This document shows, piece after piece, positions 20,953 through 32,849 of a stretch of 64,000 nt of DNA. This stretch comes from Penicillus capitatus. Taxonomy: Eukaryota; Chlorophyta. Made by a program: the position numbers and the translations under genes. The notes below the pieces were generated by a model. The model was given only the letters and a program-made list of their open reading frames with translations. It ran no database searches and was not told the DNA's origin. Each line of letters starts with the position of its first letter. The stretch's first letter is position 1. The DNA is taken from contig OZ287713.1 in the NCBI GenBank assembly GCA_965649825.1, positions 1 through 64,000 of the forward strand. The letters run 5' to 3'.

Positions 20953-23144
20953 TTATGTTAGCACACAGCAGGAACAGCATCCAGAGGATCGCGCAGAGAT
21001 TGCTGCCAATGTGTAGTCCATCTCGGCGATGCATCGCTGCTCCTTGATACTCTTTAGTCTGTCGATCACTTCCGACATCCGAGGCCGAGCCTCTGGCTGT
21101 TGATGCCAACAATCTTGAATCAGCTGTCTGACAGGCAGAGGCCAGTGTTGAGGGATTTCTTCCCTGTGTCCTCTGGCAACGGATTTTGCATGCTTCTTCA
21201 ACATGTGGTGCATTTCGCTGGGTTTTCTGGCTTGCATCAGAACACGGACAATGACCAATTCAGACAGCAACAACTCGTACATGATAACTCCGAATCCAAA
21301 CACATCTACCTTCTCATCATAGTGCTTTCCCTTGTATACTTCTGGAGCCATGTACATTAAGCTCCCCACGATACCAGAGACGACATTGGTGCCGGAAAGA
21401 CCCAACGCAAATTTATTGGTTGATGAAAAACGAGAAGATTTCTTCATGTCCTTCGTCCGCGAAACGCGTTTCAAATCTGGAGTTGCTTCTTTCAACTGAT
21501 CCAAAGCTTGACTACTGCCGTGCTGCTTGCTTTCCACCAATGGCTTCAACAGCAATTGATCCGGTTGTCTCTTGGGTTCAAACAAAAAATGCCACGGACG
21601 TCGACTTTCTGGTCCGTCGTCGTCCACCTCCCCACCTGCAAAGGGAGATTGGATACGGAACGATGCTTTGCTTTTCTTTGAAGGCTGTGTATTATTCGAT
21701 GCATGCAGCAGTCCCATGAGCTCTCCCAGTTGCCCTCCACGAACTTTCTTGTCGTACTGATGTTCAGAGCAGTGCGTTTCCAGACTGGCACTACTACCAT
21801 TGCTATCGGAATCTTTAGTGATTTCTCCCTGAATCTCCATCTGATCTACGATGTCCTTCAGAGAGGACACGGTCTCTGTGGGTGGAGAAGGCGAAACGAG
21901 ATAGATCGGCGAGTCATCTTCCCGAATCACCGCCTGAGGTGCAGAATAGGCAGCACCAAAAGGCATGCAGTCCGTATCACTCTCTGTGATTGCCGAGTCT
22001 TCTGGAACCATCTCCAGTGGTGTGTCCCTCTGAATTCCACTAAACAGCACACACAGAAAGATCTCACACATTTCTCATTCACTCAACGTCACACTTGCAA
22101 AACGATGATGCTTTCTTGATGATTCTGAAGTGACTGGGGATGTCGAGCGAGTACCGCGACAGATCATTTTTTCTCTCTGCAGGGTGATACTGTCGGTGAG
22201 AGGCGGATGGTATCGCAATCTCTTGTGTTTTGGACATGGCATGTCCTGAACAGGTACTTGGTTGTTGAGCAGAAGATGACTGTCCTGAATCGTTCGTCAG
22301 GGATTCTAACAGATTTGTTGATTTTGCCCGTTGCTTAAGCGTGATCTTATTGATCCTCTTGTGCAATCCGAAATCTGCAATCTTGGCACGAGCTTCCTCG
22401 GGTTTTGTCGAACTCATAAGCACGTTCTCTGGTTTGACATCTCTATGGACGACAGACGGGGTGCACATGTGTAGATAGCACAGCGCTTCTGCCACTTCTA
22501 AGAGCCACCTCCAAGCATCTTCCATCCAGTACACTCTACTTCCGCCAACTCGCATCTGATCAAGAATCAAGTTCTTCAGTGTTCCGCCGCTCATGAATTC
22601 CTCCGACAGAAATATGGAAGAACGCATCGATTCCACACTTGTCTCATCAAAACAGCCAATTCCTTTAAACTCCACAATCCCCCTGCAATCACGAGAGCGT
22701 TAGGGGAAGAAACCGTTCATGCGTGAAGGATGATGTGACCTGTGACGCACTCTCCTCAACAGATTCGATTCTTCAACAAGTTCTTTCAAATCTTCATCGT
22801 CTTCGATGACTCCGGGCTTCAGTTTTTTGACAGCCACTGTTTCTTTCGATTTTCGGTCCTCTGAAAGAAGTTCCATTTTTTCCACAACAGCAAATCCCCC
22901 TTCTCCCAAAGATCCCAGCAAAGTCAGACGTTCCTTCTCAATGTAGATGCTGCCAGCCAGTCGCTGCAAGAGAGCTGGGATATTGGTCTGCCATGCTAGG
23001 TCGAGTTGTGTCAATGTCGTCGAACAAAGACCTGCAAATCAACGATCGTGTGCCATCATCGATAGCAGTGATCATACTTTGTGTCCCGTCATCGTCTTCA
23101 ATACAGAATTCAATGTTACTGAGTTTTTTCGACCGTGCCGTCAC
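20953..23144 (-). CDS. Protein kinase with very long activation-segment insert and CaaX tail
   Basis: Four exons. Exon 1 starts at 23144, and a 46-47 nt intron follows DDDGTQ. Kinase motifs in order are the glycine loop GSLGEGGFAVVEK, VAVKKLKP, FMSGGTLKNLIL, VVHRDVKPENVLM, KIADFGLHKRI, GSLMYMAPEVYKGKHYDEKVD and DVFGFGVIMYELLLSE, then a C-lobe ending RPRMSEVIDRLKSI. This is an active-looking kinase closest to TKL or other Ser/Thr groups. Between DFG (about 22,370) and APE (about 21,343) lie roughly 320 residues where 25-30 are normal; the insert is Ser/Thr-, Gln- and acid-rich. The protein ends GCCSCCVLT, a cysteine cluster plus a CaaX-type C-terminus. This predicts prenylation and palmitoylation, hence membrane attachment. 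The intron at 22,680-22,737 begins GTCACATCATCC. Confidence 0.85.
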
Positions 23145-23875
23145 GTCAGATTCACCCTAGGCAAGAACATGAGCAAGAAGAGGGAATTGACAGTACAGAA
23201 CAAGGATTTCGAAGAACGCTGAAGGGTTGGGCAATATCTTAAAGTCGCGACTAGCTCGTCCAGCAACGACGCGACTTTCTGTATCGGACATTGGCGAGAA
23301 TGGCAGAGAATACCTACAACTAGCTTCTCCGTTGCCAAGACCAAACGACGCTAATGTCGGAAGATATTTCGAAAAGAAGCCCACCGACGCCGAGAAAAGA
23401 ACAACAAGATGGATGCGGCGACGGATGATGCGACGTCTTGTGCGTTCAGTTTCCAGCTGGTCCTTTCAGACCCGAAGGGACCAGTAGCGCCTGTGTTCTG
23501 GCAAATGGGAGGAGGATGCGAGGAGGAGAAAAGCGAAGAAATCAGAATCGAACGAATAGGATGTGCCATGCACAGCGATCAAAACTGACTAGCGACGACG
23601 ACAGGATGACGTGGTGTCATACGTAAGGAGATCTGCGCGTTCCACCTTGTGGCAATTCCGCAGATCTCGTCCCCTGCCTCGTTCGAGATGGGACATCTGA
23701 CTGACACGGTGTCCAGTACTTAAGGCGAGACAAACGAATTGGATTTCGCCAATTCTCGAAGGACGCTAGATTTTGTGATCTGTCGCGATTGGCGCTGCAA
23801 AGAGTGCGTTATGGATGGATGAGAGAAGGATGTGAGGTGGCAATGACCGAAGAGATTACTCGTAAGTTCGCTTTT
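23145..23875. other. Intergenic region with a small possible ORF
   Basis: Between the kinase start and the end of the actin-related gene. On the plus strand 23,409-23,588 is an ATG-initiated 59-codon frame with SFQLVLSDPKGPVAPVFWQM and a following acidic stretch. The composition looks protein-like, but I find no partner exon and no family. Nothing else is supported. Confidence 0.3.
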
Positions 23876-25127
23876 TCAGAAAGCCGTGTGGAATTTCTTG
23901 TGCAGCACAGACGGTCCGATCTCTTCGTAGTCGCCTTTCGTCGCCAGATGTCCATGCTGTGTCACGACCTATTAGACGTCCGATCACGAAGAATGAGACG
24001 ACAGCCGACAGACAGACCTTAGAGAGAATAGCGCCACCCATCCAGGCAGCGCATTTCTGTGTGTTTGGTGGCATGTATTCAGGGAAGGTGCAGAAACCAG
24101 GCTGATAAGAAGGAGGAAGAAGACATTGGAGCTCCTTGAACAGTCGCGTTGGTAGATTTGGCAAGAGGCTTCCTCCACCACACAATGTAATATTCTCCAA
24201 GTGCTGCCGCTTTGATGGCAAATCGGTCTAGGGATGCTTCATGTACAATGCCGACGTCATGCTGGAATTGCTTGCCTGGCAGTAAGTGGCATTGTAGATG
24301 GATTCTGCGATGCCTGGTCCGGTGATGTTCATCAAGTCTGGTCTAAAGACGGCTTCGCCAACAGAGCCGTACTGCTGCTCCGTAACGGAGAGAGTGACGC
24401 CATCCGGCAATGTATAGATCTTTGTCTCGTCCATTGCCGTTTCGAACGCTTCTTGAGATTCGTAGACGGTGGCGAGCTCCTCTTTGATTCGCTCCGCCCC
24501 ATCTGATGACGTCTCCAATTGCTTTTGCAGGAACGTTGTGAGATGCCGTCCGCCGAAGGGCAGTCGTCGGATGCCTTGAACGCGCAGAAGGCCTTCGTAG
24601 ACGGGTGCAATGTCTGTCTTGCTGTGGCCGCAGTCAACGGTGCATCCTGTGAGACGTCCGACGGCATAGAGTGACAGGACAGCGGCGTCCTGCACGAATA
24701 TACCCTCCACACCAAAACGCTCGAAAAGCAGTAGACTCATTTTTTCGCGCTCAGAGCTAGAGAGAGAATAGGGATTGGAAAAGAGAGGCCGTCGATGACA
24801 TGTGTCCTACCGTGTGACGCAGAGGGGCTCGCAAAGGAGGAGTGTTCCTTCCTGGCCGCGTTCCCATCCAATACGTCCATAGAAAACGTCGTCCAACAGA
24901 CTGTCGAGAGCTTCCCAATCGACAATCTCTCCATCCGTTGCGACGCGTCGCGCCTGACCCTCTTCGTCACTGACGGACGAGGGAATGACCTGTCAGGCGG
25001 CTCAGTTTCGCGCAGATATGGCAAAAGAGCAACAAACGATATCAGGGGCGGTTTCGTGCGGAAAGTGCGCGTTGACACCTGCTTTGATCGTGTGACTGCC
25101 GATATCCAGAATCGTCGTTCCTGCCAT
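23876..25127 (-). CDS. Actin-related protein
   Basis: The start MAGTTILDIGSHTIKAGVNA is the actin-fold phosphate-1 region. It is followed by GEIVDWEALDSLLDDVFYG, LLLCEPLCVTR, SEREKMSLLLFERFGVEGIF, VLSLYAVGRLTGCTVDCGHS (phosphate-2 region), VYEGLLRVQGIRRLPFGG and ENITLCGGGSLLPNL. It ends GGAILSK then GDYEEIGPSVLHKKFHTAF, a clear actin C-terminus. About five exons with introns of 45-55 nt; the junction near 24,225-24,240 does not resolve cleanly, so a GC donor, missed exon or frameshift is possible. It is a divergent actin-related protein, not conventional actin. Nuclear (chromatin) or dynactin types are both possible and I cannot choose. Confidence 0.8.
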
Positions 25128-28084
25128 GGTGACGACGGGAACGCCGCTGTTAATATTGAGTGTTATCGCACGTTATCCAATTTAATCGAACGTGGCAAAG
25201 AACTTTGACCAGATTTAAAAAGCAGTCGAATGTTGAACCTGTGTTGGCTTTTTAATTCTTCAGGCCACTTATTTGAGTCTTAGCTGACCTTGACCCGCAT
25301 TCAGCTGAATGGATCCCGAGACCAGTGACGGCGGTCTTCCCTGTTCTTTGCTCCAACTTTCCCTTTGTCAGGCGTTCACAATCCGTTAGTTCTTTAACCA
25401 CGAAAACTCCTCTCTGATGAGCTGTAGACGACGGTTTCTATTGGCAGACTTGGCTTGCGCTGTGATGTTTCGGAATCTTGTGATCCATCCGCCTCGTTGC
25501 GGCTCTTGTGGTCTAGCTGGTGAGCACAAAAATATTCCGAAGAGGAATGGATTTAAAGGCCACCAAGGAGCCCAATGAGTTACTCAAGCGGTAGTGCTGA
25601 TTGACCGAGTAATGAATCGGCAACTTGTTGCCGTGTAATAGGACGAATGCTCTAAATGTCAATATCCGGATCCTTGTGGCTACGGATTAGGGGGCCACAT
25701 CCGGGAAAGTCGACGTCGCAAATCTATCGACATGAAGACGCTGAAAGATCAGCGACTTAATGAAACGATGGACGAGTAAAAAGTGAGAGTTTGATAGATA
25801 ACGAAGGACTTATAATTAGCGGGTGCCGTGTTGTACATGCTAGTGGCAAAATTGACTCAGAGTAAAAAAACGCGCATCATTAACACACTTGTCAAATCCA
25901 TCGATCAGAACTGGCAACTCCTTCTTCCGCTTGTCCGTGGCTTAAGGCAATCGGCCCGAAGAAGTCACCGTAGACAATTTTTTCGGCCGGTGTTGTGAAA
26001 TTCTGTCAAATCTCGGATAGACTTACGTGAATAAACAGAATGTCGAATCTGCCGCGCCCCGCTTCGGAGACAATCAGCAGAAGACTTTCAAACTTACAAA
26101 TCGCAGGTGTCTTGACTTCACTGATTTATACGCTAGGTGTAATAAAACTTCACTAGATAGGCAATTCATTCGACTTTCAGAGTCAAAGAAAAAGCTCTGT
26201 AAAGTCGTCAAGCCGTACGAGCACCCTTTGGAAAACAGGACCCCTGAAAAACAAGGCAGTCCTTAGGCAGATACGATGTGATAACCCAAAGTAATGACAA
26301 TCCTTAGAGCGAGAGCGTGAAAGATGACTAATTGTACATGCTTGTGGTCTTTGTTCTGTTGCAGCGTTTGAAGTATTTTCTGATAGTTTAGGTTGTCTGG
26401 TTTCATCTTCTGTTCCGCGAAGGACATTCGTGAGCATCCGCCTCAACTCCACCGAAGCTAACAGAAATTGGACTGCTAAAAGTAGAAAATTGTATCGCAA
26501 CAGAAATCGACGCTTTAAAAATATGTCGCGTTAGTGTAAACGAACGTACACGATTGTAACGTCAAGGTAAAGCCACAACACATGAGATTATAAAAGACAA
26601 TGTATCAACAAAAGTCTCGTTTAAATACTGGGGTGATGGAAGAACCCAAAAGGGGAACAGCTAACCTCATGAGACAACGAAACTACTAGCTGTCCTCATC
26701 GACACGTAAACAAAGTCATTAGCCCCCAGTTATTAAGAAGATGTGACAGTCAATACAAACGACCGCGACCGAGACGCGGACTAGCAAGCATGCCACAGCT
26801 GCCAAACTCCGTTCTGGGGTAATCGCAGATCTGCACCTGGATCCCCTCGAACTTGACGCTTCCTCTTCCTCGACCGCTGAGATGGGAACTTGATGATCAT
26901 TACTCACCACTACACCCCTCATCACGGCGCGGTCGCCTGCATCGAAAAAGGCATATACGTCCCCCGTCAGTTGACCGGTGTTGGCGCGTTCAATGCGTTT
27001 CGATCTCGAGTCACCGAGAGGAAAGGCGCGCGTTGCTAACGTTACGCTTTACAGGAAGCTCAAGGCCCTACGCCAGTCAAACACATTGGAAGAGACAATG
27101 CGCCTCTTTTATGTCGATTTGATCATTAAGATAGAAAAAGAGGTCGTCGACCATTGCAAGACAAACAAATGACATCGTCAACAAACGCGATAGAGTCTTC
27201 ATACACTGCTCGAATCTCAGCACCGGTTCGTAGATGGCTCTATCCTGTTCGATTGACTCTGCAGAGAATGTCCATAGGGTTCGCGCGCGTCGGAAGGTCG
27301 TGCGGCTTGACTCTGTATTCCTGGTCGATGTCCATTTCTGCCCCTGGCTGGATTTCGCCGACCGGGAACGTTTCGATCTTCTCCTCGATGTCTGTTGGAT
27401 ATTCTGTTGGAGTTGGAGTCCTTGAGGGCGCTTTAGAGCGTCTCTCTGACTAGGCAAACAGTCGGTATTGTTAAAGTAGGTATGGCGGTTGGGCTTATTT
27501 GCCTTAGTGGAGAAACCCCACGACAATGGGAGAAGCAGATTTCACCGCTCGGCGGTTTTCCGAGACTGTGACGTAACACGTATCCCTATCTTGCCGAATC
27601 TGAGAAACAAATTCTGTCGTGGCCTCCACGGTATTATCGTATGCTTTCTCGACAGCGCAACACGCGATGGATTTCGGACATTCCTCGACACGACTAGCCG
27701 CTGCATGTGTCGTGTACTGACGAGCAGCAACGTCTCGACACGGCTAACTTGCCCTACGGTGTATGCAGGTTTACTTATCTGACGACACCGACTGTGCTGC
27801 CAGGATCGCCGGAAATCGATTCGGCGACCATCTTTGCCGCCCAGCGCGCACGATAACTGGTTTCCCGGGGATCTCGATTTTGACGCAGAACTCCGTCGGC
27901 GATTATTGCTCCGCCAGAGGTTTGGCGCCACGTGCCGATCGCAATGCCCCGATTGTCTCGCCTCGTGGTCCAATGACCCTTCAGATGATGCCTCAAGGAC
28001 AATCCGTTTACATCACTTCGCTAAGCGCCACAGACGTCGCGTCAAATTCCAGAACCTCTCGGCAAGGTTTTTACTCGGTGTGCT
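25128..28084. other. Gene-poor region with degraded repeat-like sequence
   Basis: About 3 kb with no gene I can support. Frames are short and change strand. Near 25,640-25,710 the plus strand reads a Cys-x2-Cys then Gly-Gly-His stretch that could be a decayed retroviral-type zinc knuckle. Near 27,110-27,450 the minus strand has two stretches with VDD that could be remains of a reverse transcriptase. Neither is enough for a call. The best reading is old transposon debris. Confidence 0.35.
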
Positions 28085-28345
28085 GCCTTAAGGGGTGGAT
28101 CCGAGGTGACAGCCAGCCCTCTTCGCCCCTCCCTGTCCTCGGCGATCGATTCAGAGCTTTGTATCCGTCTCGTCTTGAAGGTACTTTATCGTTTCGCTCC
28201 GTTCTCCAATCCGGCGGACAGCCGACGGCATCGTGGATCGGATGCTCCACTGCGGTTCCCCGCCAACTCCTGTCCGAATTTCGACACTTCACGTGTCGTC
28301 TCAGCAGCAGACAGCTCCTTCTCCGTGCGTCTTCTCGACCGCCGG
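28085..28345. repeat. Dispersed repeat, copy 2
   Basis: Diverged second copy of 3,986-4,260, in the same orientation. It holds the equivalents of GGCGATCGATTC, CGTGGATCGGATGCTCCACT and CGTGTCGTCTCA. It abuts another open frame in a different register, so protein coding is not conserved between copies. Confidence 0.6.
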
Positions 28346-28826
28346 CGTCAGATCGCGCGCCTGTTGGTTTTGTCCGGCAGACGACTGCGGCCGTGCGGCC
28401 GTGCGAGAAAGGTTCCGAGAAGAACCTGAGCCAGACAGATCGCGCTGAATGACGGAGAGCGAAGAGCGTCGAGAGATTACCGTGTCGAGCGAACAATGAA
28501 GGGAGCTGTCTGTTGACAAAAAGGATCGTCGGACAGCGTCGAACGTTCGACAGACGGACGACGCGACTCGCGCTGAACAGATGGCCCTAATGATCGCATC
28601 AGCGACAACCGGGACCTCTGCACGACACAGACGTCTGGCAAGGCGCACGCTTTCTAACAGCCTCTCGCTCTTTCTGTTTTCCAATGCTACTAGATTGTGT
28701 AGCAGTAAGCGTGAAATGCAAACGCACACTAGGCGGGGGCGGATCATCAGATCCTCGTGTTTGCTACTGCGAACAGAAGTGCCTCTCACTCCTCGCACGC
28801 TTCTCTGTCAAGGCGATGACGGTCAT

Positions 28827-31154
28827 TTAGATGCCTACGATATCTACTCGACACTGGTTGGCCAGATCGACCGTCTCTGCGGTTCCTTCTCGAAAGACGT
28901 TCAGCGCGGCATACGTGCCTCCGCTGCTCCCCTTGACTGCGCGGCCTGGATTGAGACAGAGACAGAGGCTGCCCAACAGATGTCCCCCTTCCGAATGCGC
29001 CGACGTCTCTTCCGTGTCCGGCGACAGGAACTTCGCATAGCTGACCAGATCTGAAGGAGCGATCAGCACGTCCAGCTGAGACGTCATACGAAGCCTGTCG
29101 CCGTACGATGTATCCAGACATGCGCCCAAGACAGGAGGAAACAGGGGATAAAAACTGCGTAAACGACCACAGTTTCGAGAAACGCCAATCCCAGAGAGCA
29201 GCACCTTCTTTGCCCGAGAACGTGGCGGAAGAGACTGTCCATGCGATCTGTTTGATCCCGCTCACAGGTCGACGTACTCAGACTCTTGATCACGTCTTCG
29301 CTGCAGACGCCGAAGACCACTCCGTCTGCACGCATACCACACGCACCCACGTCAGTTCATCTCGTTCCACGCGGAAGTTCGGAGGACTGTAGACGAAAGT
29401 TGCGGGATTGGGCAGGGCTGACACGTTTCTCCTGGTGCTGCTCTTGAAGAGGGGGGAGGGAAACGGAGGCTGCGGGAAGACGGGCTTGTGCTGCACATCT
29501 CTGACGGACGGAATCAACATGAGCCGGCGGCAGTTCGTCTCGATCTTGTAGAGGAGAGGCTCGACCTGCTGTTGGTAGAGTCGCTGAAACGAGCGCGTGA
29601 CTCTTCCGGAGGAGACGACGGGATGCTTCTCGTCCAGGAACGGTCCCGTGAGGATGACCAGATCGAAGGCAGAGCTCGCGACGAGGGAGGCAATCTCCTT
29701 CAGCGCCTCGTAGCTCAGATCTTCCGAACTCGAGTAGGGTCCGGCGGCGACGAAGACGGAGAACGATCCCCCTGAGTCGTCCTCCATTCGATCGGATGGT
29801 GGTCCGTGCAGCGGTCTCGGTATGTGAGCGATCACTTCGACGACTCTGAGGTGATCCCCTGGAGCAATGGATGTCAGTCGCATCACAGTGGGAAGAGATT
29901 GGAAGAGATGCCTCTGGGATTCGTCGCCTTGACGGCGATGATCTGCCCCGGGAAGAGACTGTACCGGCCGATCCCTCCGACGTCTGCCTGCACGGCCTTT
30001 GCCACCGCAAACGTTCGACTTCCCAGCAGTTTGATCGAGGCTGGATTCAGACGACCGTCGCCGTCGCAGCACACCATGCCGCACATCCAGACCGGTTCCT
30101 GATTTGCACACGGGATCCGAATCCGAAGAGCACAGACGCCGCGACAGAGGGAGGCACCTGAACAGCGTCGTGCACCGGATGCGTGACGTCGATCTGGTAG
30201 TAATCTTCCACGGCTCGTCTGAAGCGGACAATCCTGTCTTCGATGTACGCGATCTGCCGTGAGATCGTGACGTGAGTGCTTTGACGCCGTTCATGCTTCT
30301 CACCTTTTCCTTGATGGTGTCCTTCATGAAACGACAGACCCGAGGGTACGGCGCGCCCCATACCTCCATCCTCTCGACGGCCAACTCAGTCTGCGGAACA
30401 CAGGATCTTCTCCGTCTTTCTCGTTCTGATCGACGGCGCGAGACCTTGTTTCGAGTGCGGTGCAGACAGGGCAGGTGATCGTTCAACGCCCGGAATGCCA
30501 TGCCCTTCTGCGCAGCAGACAGATCGTTGGCCTCTCCTTTCTCGATATCTTACTCATGCCACACCTTCTTCCGAGCCGTGAAGGATTTTCCCGCCGTCAG
30601 GTAAGGTGCGTCGTCTTCGATTGCTGGGACGGGTGGAGGTGGTGTCTGTCTCTCGTCTGGCACCAGTGCCGTCTCCTCCGTCGCCTTCACCGGCGTCGCT
30701 GATCTCGACGTCACATCACCGTCACTCTTTTCTCCCTTGCACACCTCAGAGAGATCCGTCACACTCGCCCTCTTGCGCATCGCCTTCTTGAGGTACACAG
30801 CAAACTTCCGCAACGTCGTCACCGTCACCGTCGACTCCAGCTTCCTACGGATTATCCAAATGGCGCGGAGAGCGAAGGAATGTCGCGGCACCTCTCGAGC
30901 GCAAACAGTTCGTAGCACTCGGAGATCTCCACTGCCGTTAACGCATACTCTTTGAGCAGCTGGAGGCACTGCTGGAAAGCCTCGTCGTTTTGGAAGGTGA
31001 AAAGTCCATCGGCAAACGCCTGTCCGATCGCGGAACCTGCAGCGTCCATCGCGTCAAAGGCGTCAGCGTGGCGAAGCGGTCCAAGGTCGACGTCACGTCG
31101 CTTCAGTTTGAGGTCTGAAGGTGGAATGGCCGCCACCTCTTGTCTCCGACGCAA
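28827..31154 (-). CDS. POLA2: DNA polymerase alpha subunit B
   Basis: Multi-exon gene for the regulatory B subunit of the polymerase alpha-primase complex, which starts DNA synthesis in the nucleus. The N-terminal helical domain shows FQQCLQLLKEYALTAVEI; a linker with TPPPPVPAIEDDAPYL and KSFTARKK follows. The OB fold holds WMCGMVCCDGDGRLNP and IGRYSLFPGQIIAVKATNP. The inactive phosphoesterase domain holds FVAAGPYSSSEDLSYEAL, DLVILTGPFLDEKHP, LMLIPSVRDVQHKPVFPQPP, SFYPLFPPVLGACLD, DVLIAPSDLVSYAKFLSP and CLNPGRAVKGSSGGTYA. Clean introns include LFALER/KLESTV (GTGCCG...CCGTAG) and HVLGQR/SFYPL. The start is not fixed: no in-frame ATG before the LRRRQEV reading, so a short 5' exon is likely. It is divergent with the next gene, whose start lies about 60 bp away. 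Confidence 0.88.
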
Positions 31155-31215
31155 CGCCGCACATGCGCTGACGCGTTTTCTGAGCAGTTCTCACTGGACA
31201 ACATTCACGCGCGCC

Positions 31216-32664
31216 ATGTCGACAGACTTGCCAGAACTCGAAGTCTCGCTCACCCTCTCCCGTCCACTTTCTTCCAGAGACGTGATCGGGCATTCTTTGT
31301 CAGGTGCACAACCCTGAAGGGTCGAAGCGCGTGCTCGTGACAAAGGCGTTGCCTGGGAGTCGCTGGTTGGAGTGTTTGACGACGACGGGCTGTCGAGTGG
31401 AGGTCTGCTCGAGATCGACGGACATTCTGCCGAAGGAAACCATCAAACGACTCATCGGCCGTCAGTGCGATGGCGTCATCGGACAGCTCACAGAGGTGTG
31501 GACGGACGGACGTCCATCTATCTGTCTGGACGGACATAACTCGAGGTGTCAGAAAATAGGAGTGGGGAGAGGAGCTCTTTTCTGCTCTTAAGGAGGCAGG
31601 GGGGACTGCCTACAGCAACTATGCCGTGGGGTACAACAATGTCGACGTGACTGCCGCTACAAAGCAGGGCATTCCAGTCGGCAACACTCCTGGTAGAGAA
31701 AAGAGTTTTCGTGCGAGACTGGCGGCGAGGTCGGATGCTGTGAAGGTGTACTGACGGAGACGACGGCAGAATTGGCATTGGCTTTGACGTTCGCCGTCGC
31801 ACGTCGCGTCGTGGAGTCCGACAGGTTCATGAGAGGAGGACAGTACCGCGGCTGGTTACCGAATCTCTTCGTCGGAAATCTCCTCCAAGTACAAGGGCTG
31901 GCCGATCTGATCGGCGCCTGAGATGAGATGGTGTGTCTGTTCAGGGTAAGACCGTGGGCGTGATCGGCGCGGGGAGAATCGGAACGGCCTATGCTCGGAT
32001 GATGGTGGAGGGACACAAAATGCACCTCGTCTACTACGATCCCTATCCCAACACCAAACTTCAGTCCTACATCGAGGCCTACAGTCAGCTGCTGACCTCT
32101 CATGGAGAAGCCCCTGTGACATGCACTCGACTGGAAACGGTAGAAGACGTCCTCAAAGCCGCAGACGTATCGTTGGGGTCTCCCTTGCAGTGCGGATCTC
32201 AGTCGATGATGCCGTAGGTCGTCAGTCTGCATTGCAATTTGGATGCCGGAACGCATCACCTCATCAACGCCGAACGTCTGAATATGATGAAAGAAAATGC
32301 GATGATCATCAATGCCGCTCGAGGACCGGTGGTCGACGAAGTCGCTCTTGTGAACCATCTCCAGCAGCATCCCCAGTTCGGTGCCGGATTGGATGTCTTT
32401 GAAGATGAACCCCTCATGAAGCCAGGACTTGCCGAGTGCGATAACGCCGTCATCGTGCCACACATCGCTTCGGCATCCCAATGGACTCGAGGTGGGATGG
32501 CGACTCTGGCAGCCTGTAACGTGGCAGCACGACTACAAGGCCTTCCTGCCTGGAACAGACCAGATATCTCTGCCTTTGTGGACGGCCCTTTTGATCAGAT
32601 CCCGAAATCCTCGCCCAGTATTGTCAACGCCAAAGATCTGAGCATTGCGACGGTGGATGATTGA
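31216..32664 (+). CDS. HPR: Hydroxypyruvate/glycerate reductase, plant type
   Basis: Six exons: 31216-31242, 31304-31495, 31560-31692, 31746-31888, 31945-32166 and 32218-32664, with introns of 51-64 nt. The protein belongs to the D-2-hydroxyacid dehydrogenases and reads very like plant peroxisomal hydroxypyruvate reductase 1. Landmarks are RVLVTKALPGSRWLECL, RQCDGVIGQLTE, AYSNYAVGYNNVDVTAA, GIPVGNTPGVLTETTAELA, the NAD-binding GKTVGVIGAGRIGTAYARM, NAARGPVVDEVALVNHL, AGLDVFEDEPLMKPGL and the catalytic histidine in VPHIASASQWTR. In plants and algae it turns hydroxypyruvate into glycerate in photorespiration; outside phototrophs the role is less clear. The C-terminus (ATVDD) lacks an obvious SKL-type peroxisome signal. 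Confidence 0.92.
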
Positions 32665-32849
32665 CGCGACAGGCAGATGTCCTGCCTATTCCTTCGTGGG
32701 TTTTGTCGACCGCAGTGTCGGATGCATTCTTTTTGATGGACGCCATTTGTGGCAGATGCCGCTGTCCCATCGTGCGACCCGTCGGCGGCAGCGATTCGTG
32801 CGTGACTGCATTTTCCCACCACTGAAGTTCGACCGGTTGGCGTGTCATC

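Noticed and set aside
27077-27526. Copia-type reverse transcriptase remnant (two VDD stretches)
   Set aside because: Only three or four residues match at each place and no neighbouring pol motifs can be found.
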